Shown one piece after another: positions 56,500 through 64,000 of a stretch of 64,000 nt of DNA. Under the pieces are notes generated by a model that saw nothing but the letters and a program-made list of their open reading frames with translations, had not been told where the DNA came from and ran no database searches. The first letter of the stretch is position 1; every line of letters starts with the position of its first letter. Origin of the DNA: Streptomyces formicae (GTDB lineage: Bacteria; Actinomycetota; Actinomycetes; Streptomycetales; Streptomycetaceae); the NCBI RefSeq assembly GCF_022647665.1, contig NZ_CP071872.1:7812001-7876000 (forward strand). Reading direction: 5' to 3'. The position numbers were made by a program, and so were the translations under genes.

Positions 56500-58146
56500 A
56501 TGGCACCCCGCGCAGGAACGGAGGAACGCACCGGGGAACGGGGCATCCCGGACGGCCTGTTGGTGGGCATCCTGGGCTTCCTCCTCGGCCTGACCCTGCT
56601 GGTCTGGACGGCGACGGGCCTGGCGGGTCTCTTCGCGCACGGTGCGTGGCCGGGCGGCGTCGCTTTCACGAGCACACCGCCGGCCATGCGCAGCCTCGCC
56701 TCGGACCCGCACGACCTCCCGGCCGCCTGGCCGTCCACTCCGCCCGGACAGCTCTCCGGCTACGGCCTGTTCTGGGGCCTGCTGATCGGCGAGCTGATGG
56801 TCCTGGTGGTGCTCGCGATCTTCGTCCTGGGCACGCTGGCCCGCTGGCGCACGGTCCGGGCGACGCGACGCGATGGAGGCGCGGGTGCGAGAGCGGGTAC
56901 GGGCGCGGGCGCGGGCGCGGGTGTGGGCGCAGGTAAGGGTGCGGGCGTGCCCGCCGCGGCAGGCGCTGGGCAGGGCTCCGGCGTCGGCACCGGGACGGGT
57001 ATCGGCGTGGGCGTCGGCGCCGGGACGGGGATGGAGCACGACCCCAGCACGAGGTACGACCCCGGCACGGCGTCGAGCACCGCACCCGGCGCGGGCGTCG
57101 GCACGGCCCTCGGTGCCGTGCCCGCTGTGCCACCTGGCGCCGAACTCCCCGCCACGAAGCACACCACCCCGGCCTCCCAGCCCCACCCCACCGCGGAGCG
57201 GGACCACACCGTCCCCGCCCCCCGCGGCCCCCACATCGTCTACGGCGACCCGCCCACCCGCCGTCCCTCCACCGTCCAGGCCATCCGGGACGCCGACGGC
57301 CCGGCGCTCGTCGTCACCTCCGACCCCACCGTCTGGACCGAGACCAAGGACGCCCGCGCCAAGCTCGGCCCCGTCCTCGTCTACGACCCCGGCCACCTCT
57401 GCGACACCCCGGCCCGCCTCCACTGGTCGCCCACGACCGGCTGCGAGTCCCCCGACACCGCCGCCGCCCGCGCCGCCGCGCTCCTCGCCCCCGTGCGCCC
57501 CCACTCACGCCTCGACGCCGCGATCGCCGACACCGCCGAGACGCTCCTGCGCTGCTGGCTGCACGCCGCCGCCGTGGACGGCCGCCCGTTCAAGCAGCTC
57601 CACCGCTGGGCCCAGGGCACCGGCGCCCACGACCCCGTACGCATCCTCCGTACCCACCCCAAGGCCGCCTCCGGACTCGCCGGCCTCCTCGAATCGGCGC
57701 TCACCGCCCACCCCGAACGCCGGGAGATCGCCCAGGAACTGACGGCACGTACCCTCAGCGCACTCTCCTCGGTACACATCCGCGACGCCTGCACACCCAA
57801 CCGAACAGATTCGCTTGCCTTGGAATCATTTGCGGACGAGGGGGGCACGCTTTATGTGGTGGGTGAACCCATCGAGGATCCCCGCACCCACCCCGGGGCA
57901 ATGCCTCTGCTGACCGCCGTCACCTCGAGCGTGGTCGAGCACGGCCGCCGCATGGCCGCACGGTCATCTGCCGGCCGGCTCGACCCACCACTCACCCTGG
58001 TCCTCGACGACGTCGCGGCCGTCGCACCGATCCCCCTGCTTCCCGAACTGCTGGCCACCGGCGCGGACCAGGGCCTGCCGACCCTCGTCCTGCTCCGCTC
58101 CCAGGAACAGGCCCGCGCCCGCTGGAGCGTTCCCCTCACCCGGTAA
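56500..58146 (+). CDS. VirD4/TraD-like coupling protein homologue lacking a Walker A loop
   Basis: A 548-aa protein. Two TM helices (about 20-47 and 88-112), a long Gly/Ala/Val low-complexity linker (about 127-180, GAGAGAGVGAGKGAGV type), then a RecA-like domain. GPALVVTSDPTVWTETKDAR and LGPVLVYDPGHLCDTPARLH resemble the strand after Walker A in TraD proteins, and LTLVLDDVAAVAPIPLLPEL is Walker-B-like. No GxxGxGK(S/T) loop is present, so it is probably an ATP-independent receptor or a degenerate subunit. It ends the operon. Confidence 0.75.
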   Translation: MAPRAGTEERTGERGIPDGLLVGILGFLLGLTLLVWTATGLAGLFAHGAWPGGVAFTSTPPAMRSLASDPHDLPAAWPSTPPGQLSGYGLFWGLLIGELMVLVVLAIFVLGTLARWRTVRATRRDGGAGARAGTGAGAGAGVGAGKGAGVPAAAGAGQGSGVGTGTGIGVGVGAGTGMEHDPSTRYDPGTASSTAPGAGVGTALGAVPAVPPGAELPATKHTTPASQPHPTAERDHTVPAPRGPHIVYGDPPTRRPSTVQAIRDADGPALVVTSDPTVWTETKDARAKLGPVLVYDPGHLCDTPARLHWSPTTGCESPDTAAARAAALLAPVRPHSRLDAAIADTAETLLRCWLHAAAVDGRPFKQLHRWAQGTGAHDPVRILRTHPKAASGLAGLLESALTAHPERREIAQELTARTLSALSSVHIRDACTPNRTDSLALESFADEGGTLYVVGEPIEDPRTHPGAMPLLTAVTSSVVEHGRRMAARSSAGRLDPPLTLVLDDVAAVAPIPLLPELLATGADQGLPTLVLLRSQEQARARWSVPLTR

Positions 58147-58308
58147 CGACCCATCAGGGCCCCGGCGGCGCGAGATCCGACATCCCCCACCAACGCGCCG
58201 TACAACCCTTGTCCCGCACAAGCGGTCAAACAGGACGCCAGGAAGGAACGGGCCCTTTCCGGCCAACCCCCGCACTCGCCCGGCCGTCCTTGAGCCAAGG
58301 AGCCGCTC

Positions 58309-59811
58309 GTGCGCAAGTACCGTACGGCCGCCGTAGCCACGGCCTCATTCCTTCTGATGGCGGGGGCGGGCATCGCCGCCCCCGCCGCATACGCCGGTGT
58401 CCCCGGCGGCACCCACGCAAGCGACCGCAACAGCGATTTCAACGGCGACGGCTACGAAGACGTGCTCATCGGCGCGCCGGGCGGAACCGTCAGCGGGAAG
58501 AAGGGCGCGGGGTACGTGACCGTGCAGTACGGCGCGTCGACGGGCATCGGCACCCGAAGGGCCGCCGTCATCACCCAGTCCACCACCGGGGTGCCGGGCT
58601 CCCCCGAGACGGGCGACGGCTTCGGCAGGGCCGTCGCCACCGGCGACCTCGACGCGGACGGCTACGACGACGCGATCGTGGGCATCCCCGGCGAGGACAT
58701 CGGCACCGTCGCGGACGCGGGCGGCATCACCATCCTGTGGGGTTCGGCACGAGGGCTGTCCGGCGCGAACAGCGACTGGCTGGAAACCGCGGTGCCCACA
58801 GCCGGTGAGAAGTTCGGCAGCGCCCTCGCCGCCGCCCGCTTCAGCCCCGACACCCCGGGCGACCAACTCGCCGTGCTCAAGCGCGACGCTCTGGAGCTGT
58901 ACGCGTACGAGGCCGTGCCGCAGCCGCAGGCCCAGGGGCGGTCCGTCCCGCTGACGCGCACCGCGCGCAACCGCCTCGCCGCGGGCGCGGAGGGCCGCGA
59001 GATCCTGCCCAAGTCCCTCACCACCGGCGACTACGACGACAACGGCCTTGCCGACCTGGTCGTCTCCGGAGTCAGTGTGGGCGAGGAACCGGGACACGGC
59101 TGGTCCGTCTTCCTCTCCGGACAGGTCCAGGGCCTGGTGTACGAGCGCGATCTGCGCGGCGGCCCGGTCGCGGCATCCGGGGACATCGACAACGACGGCT
59201 ACGACGACCTCGTCACCGGTGAGCCGCACAGCCCCGACGACGGCGGCGACTGGATGACCGGTGGCCAGGTCGGCGTCTACTACGGCAGCCCGGACGGCCC
59301 GCTCGGCATCGAGGGCGCGGGCAGCCCTCCGCAGTGGTGGACCCAGGGCTCGCCCGGCGTCCCCGGGACGGTCGAGCGCGGTGACGGCTGGGGCACCGAC
59401 CTCTCCGTCGCGGACACCAACGGCGACGGGTACGCGGACGTGGCGATCGGCGCGGCCGGCGAGGACATCGGCACCGTCGCCGACGCGGGGGCAGTATGGA
59501 TCCTGCGCGGCTCCGCCGGCGGACTGACCGCCACCGGTGCCACGTCCTGGGACCAGAACTCGGCCAATGTGCCGGGCGCGGCGGAGAAGGGCGACCGCTG
59601 GGGCGGCCAGGTCAGGCTGACCGACCCGAACAGGGACGGCCGCTACGGCCTGCTGGCCGCCGCACCCGGCGAGAACACGAGCGACGGTGTCGTGTGGGTG
59701 CTCTCGGCCGGCTCGGGCGGCGTCACGGCCTCCGGCTCGTGGACGTACGGCGCCGGCTCGCTCGGAGCCCCGTCGGTAGACGCGGGCTACGGCGCCGCCA
59801 TCGACGAGTAG
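58309..59811 (+). CDS. Secreted FG-GAP (integrin-alpha-like) repeat protein
   Basis: A 500-aa exported protein. Signal peptide RTAAVATASFLLMAGAGIAA with cleavage after AAYA. It has about six to seven FG-GAP blades with Ca-binding DxDxDG loops: DFNGDGYEDVLIGAPGG, DLDADGYDDAIVGIPGED, DYDDNGLADLVVSG, DIDNDGYDDLVTGEP, DTNGDGYADVAIGAAGED, DPNRDGRYGLLAAAPGE. Such beta-propellers bind ligands or surfaces. GTG start with AAGGAG 7 nt upstream. It lies directly after the secretion-like operon, but its Sec signal means it does not need it. Confidence 0.9.
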   Translation: MRKYRTAAVATASFLLMAGAGIAAPAAYAGVPGGTHASDRNSDFNGDGYEDVLIGAPGGTVSGKKGAGYVTVQYGASTGIGTRRAAVITQSTTGVPGSPETGDGFGRAVATGDLDADGYDDAIVGIPGEDIGTVADAGGITILWGSARGLSGANSDWLETAVPTAGEKFGSALAAARFSPDTPGDQLAVLKRDALELYAYEAVPQPQAQGRSVPLTRTARNRLAAGAEGREILPKSLTTGDYDDNGLADLVVSGVSVGEEPGHGWSVFLSGQVQGLVYERDLRGGPVAASGDIDNDGYDDLVTGEPHSPDDGGDWMTGGQVGVYYGSPDGPLGIEGAGSPPQWWTQGSPGVPGTVERGDGWGTDLSVADTNGDGYADVAIGAAGEDIGTVADAGAVWILRGSAGGLTATGATSWDQNSANVPGAAEKGDRWGGQVRLTDPNRDGRYGLLAAAPGENTSDGVVWVLSAGSGGVTASGSWTYGAGSLGAPSVDAGYGAAIDE

Positions 59812-59833
59812 TGACAGGGGTGGTCGCGGATGG

Positions 59834-60403
59834 TCAGTCGGTGAACGGCGAGCGCGGGCGCCGGAGTTCCAGCTCCAGCTCCTGTGCGGCCGGATCCCCC
59901 GGAACCGGGGTCGTCACCCCACTGGGAACGAACCCGATCCTCCGGTAGAAGCCCTGGGCCCGCGGGTTGTGCTCGTGCACGTACAGCCGCACGCGCTCGA
60001 TCCGCGGCTCGGCCAGCTCCCAGGACCACTCGATCGCGGCCCGGAACAGCGCATCGGCAAGCCCGCTGCCGCGCGCGTCCGGCCGTACGAACACCCCCAC
60101 CAGATGCGTCTGGTCGACCGTTGCCGCGGCGCCGAACCGTGGCTCGTCCTCCGGGCGCTCGACGAGCACGGTCACCGTGCCCTCCCACCGCCCGTCGGGC
60201 GCTTCGGCGATGAACTGCCTGACGCCCACCCCGGCTGCGGCATCCCTCGTACGCTGCTGCCAGAAGTCCGGCGCGCGATCGATCCCCTGCTCGTACGTCT
60301 CCAGGAAGGCGACCGGCGCGGCCGGATCCTGCAGGGCGGCGAGCCGGAGCTCCCGCGCCTTCTCCCACTCGTCGGCGCGTACGGGCCGTATCAGGTGTTC
60401 CAT
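59834..60403 (-). CDS. GNAT family N-acetyltransferase
   Basis: A 189-aa single-domain acetyltransferase starting MEHLIRPVRADEWEKARELR. The acetyl-CoA loop is VGVFVRPDARGSGLADALFR, and the later helix VRLYVHEHNPRAQGFYRRIG is standard. The substrate is unknown. It is convergent with the FG-GAP gene and lies downstream of the rRNA terminator. Confidence 0.88.
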   Translation of the reverse strand: MEHLIRPVRADEWEKARELRLAALQDPAAPVAFLETYEQGIDRAPDFWQQRTRDAAAGVGVRQFIAEAPDGRWEGTVTVLVERPEDEPRFGAAATVDQTHLVGVFVRPDARGSGLADALFRAAIEWSWELAEPRIERVRLYVHEHNPRAQGFYRRIGFVPSGVTTPVPGDPAAQELELELRRPRSPFTD

Positions 60404-60494
60404 GCGCCAAGCCTGGCCGCAGCGTGCACACTCGGCAACGCGTTTTCCGGCTGAGCAGGACAGGGCATGGCATGGCTGGGCCCTGAAACGCAGA

Positions 60495-60525
60495 AAAGCC
60501 CCGGACCATCACGGTCCAGGGCTTC
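60495..60525 (-). terminator. Intrinsic terminator of the rRNA operon
   Basis: On the minus strand GAAGCCCTGGACC, loop GTGAT, GGTCCGGGGCTTTTC forms a stem with a T-run, about 15 bp past the 5S 3' end. Confidence 0.85.
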
Positions 60526-60539
60526 CCCACAACAATTGT

Positions 60540-60656
60540 TCGGCGGTGTCCTACTCTCCCACAGGGTCCCCCCTGCAGTACCATCGGCGCTGAAAGGCTT
60601 AGCTTCCGGGTTCGAAATGTAACCGGGCGTTTCCCTAACGCTATGACCACCGAAAC
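60540..60656 (-). rRNA. rrf: 5S ribosomal RNA
   Basis: The minus strand reads GTTTCGGTGGTCATAGCGTT at the 5' end and GGAGAGTAGGACACCGCCGA at the 3' end, with CCCGGTTACATTTCGAACCC internally. This is the classic streptomycete 5S of about 117-119 nt. Ends are set by the terminal helix and may shift by 1-2 nt. Confidence 0.95.
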
Positions 60657-60713
60657 ACTATGAAGACATCAAACTCCAGCCAGCACAAGGCGAGTTCGTT
60701 ACTTCAGAACTAA

Positions 60714-60730
60714 CACAGTGGACGCGAGCA
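60714..60730. other. 23S processing stem, 3' arm
   Basis: CACAGTGGACGCGAGCA is the exact reverse complement of 63865-63881 on the other side of the 23S gene. The two arms form the 17-bp RNase III-type processing stem that brings the 23S ends together. Confidence 0.85.
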
Positions 60731-60735
60731 ACTGA

Positions 60736-63859
<3,124 letters not shown>

Positions 63860-64000
63860 ACAGATGCTCGCGTCCACTGTGCAGTTCTCAAGCAACGACC
63901 AGCCACCCACCACCCCCAACCAGAGTTGGAGTTCACTGGGGCCGGCATCGCGAAGATCCGAGCAACATGCCCGTACCCTCAGACACCCAACAACGTGCCC
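63860..64000 (-). other. 16S-23S spacer, incomplete
   Basis: The start of the internal transcribed spacer, holding the 5' arm of the 23S processing stem (63865-63881). No tRNA is seen in this part, as usual for Streptomyces. The 16S gene should lie beyond the right edge. Confidence 0.8.

Noticed and set aside
50294..58146. Integrative conjugative element
   Set aside because: VirB4-, VirB6- and VirD4-like genes are present, but there is no integrase, relaxase, replication initiator, att repeat or tRNA, and the surroundings are conserved core genes.

Overview
The window is about 64 kb of a Streptomyces (or very close actinomycete) chromosome. The evidence is very high G+C with strong third-position G/C bias, many GTG/TTG starts, numerous leaderless genes with a TANNNT box 6-7 nt before the start codon, mycothiol synthase, RsiG, Nur, GlnR and CsoR homologues, and a 16S-23S-5S rRNA operon without tRNAs in the part of the spacer seen. 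Gene order from rsiG to the rRNA operon looks like the conserved core of the chromosome. I see no integrase, relaxase, phage module or biosynthetic cluster.

Layout. 0.2-1.4 kb: an HbhA-like helical protein and its XRE regulator, the latter preceded by a perfect palindrome. 1.5-2.0 kb: remnants of at least two dead genes. 2.1-7.1 kb: alpha/beta hydrolase and SDR (divergent, with three 16-bp-spaced TTTGAC repeats between them), then a divergent MarR/MFS pair and a RibD-like reductase. 7.1-10.4 kb: phosphotransferase, HAD hydrolase, GntR regulator. 10.4-18.7 kb: Eis-like acetyltransferase, c-di-GMP-responsive anti-sigma RsiG, dtd, ygfZ, nur, nitrobindin, a 32-aa membrane peptide, a tandem trio of membrane-anchored paralogues, and a DsrE protein. 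18.7-26 kb: DUF3099, LacI regulator, glnR, a frameshifted hydrolase, a ThiS/MoaD protein, a Cys-containing leader peptide and the sseA-DUF1416 sulfur operon. 26-30.2 kb: HtrA-like protease with an OmpR/histidine-kinase pair (MprAB/PepD-like layout) and a Tat-exported phospholipase C-like protein. 30.3-33.6 kb: TIR-bordered repeat elements, secreted 5'-nucleotidase, mshD. 33.7-45 kb: a GntR(YtrA) unit, then a phosphate block: ppk-CHAD-Nudix, pstSCAB, pit and its DUF47 partner. PHO-box-like 11-nt repeats precede ppk and pstS. 45-50.4 kb: csoR with its operator, small proteins, a lipoprotein, a PAP2 phosphatase, a bifunctional cell-wall hydrolase and a thioesterase. 50.8-58.1 kb: a six-gene type-IV-secretion-like membrane/ATPase operon without relaxase. 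I believe it corresponds to the S. coelicolor cmdABCDEF locus. 58.3-60.4 kb: FG-GAP secreted protein and GNAT. 60.5-64 kb: 5S and 23S rRNA on the minus strand; the 16S lies beyond the right edge.

Functionally the window is rich in nutrient and stress control: phosphate (Pst, Pit, Ppk, 5'-nucleotidase), nitrogen (GlnR), nickel (Nur), copper (CsoR), sulfur (leader peptide plus sseA) and development (RsiG). Two genes, the alpha/beta hydrolase at 21150 and the VirB6/TrbL-like gene at 52156, are broken by single-base shifts in homopolymers. These may be assembly errors or true pseudogenes. The most interesting under-explained items are the relaxase-less secretion-like operon with a muralytic enzyme nearby, the family of terminal-inverted-repeat elements, and several conserved-looking microproteins.
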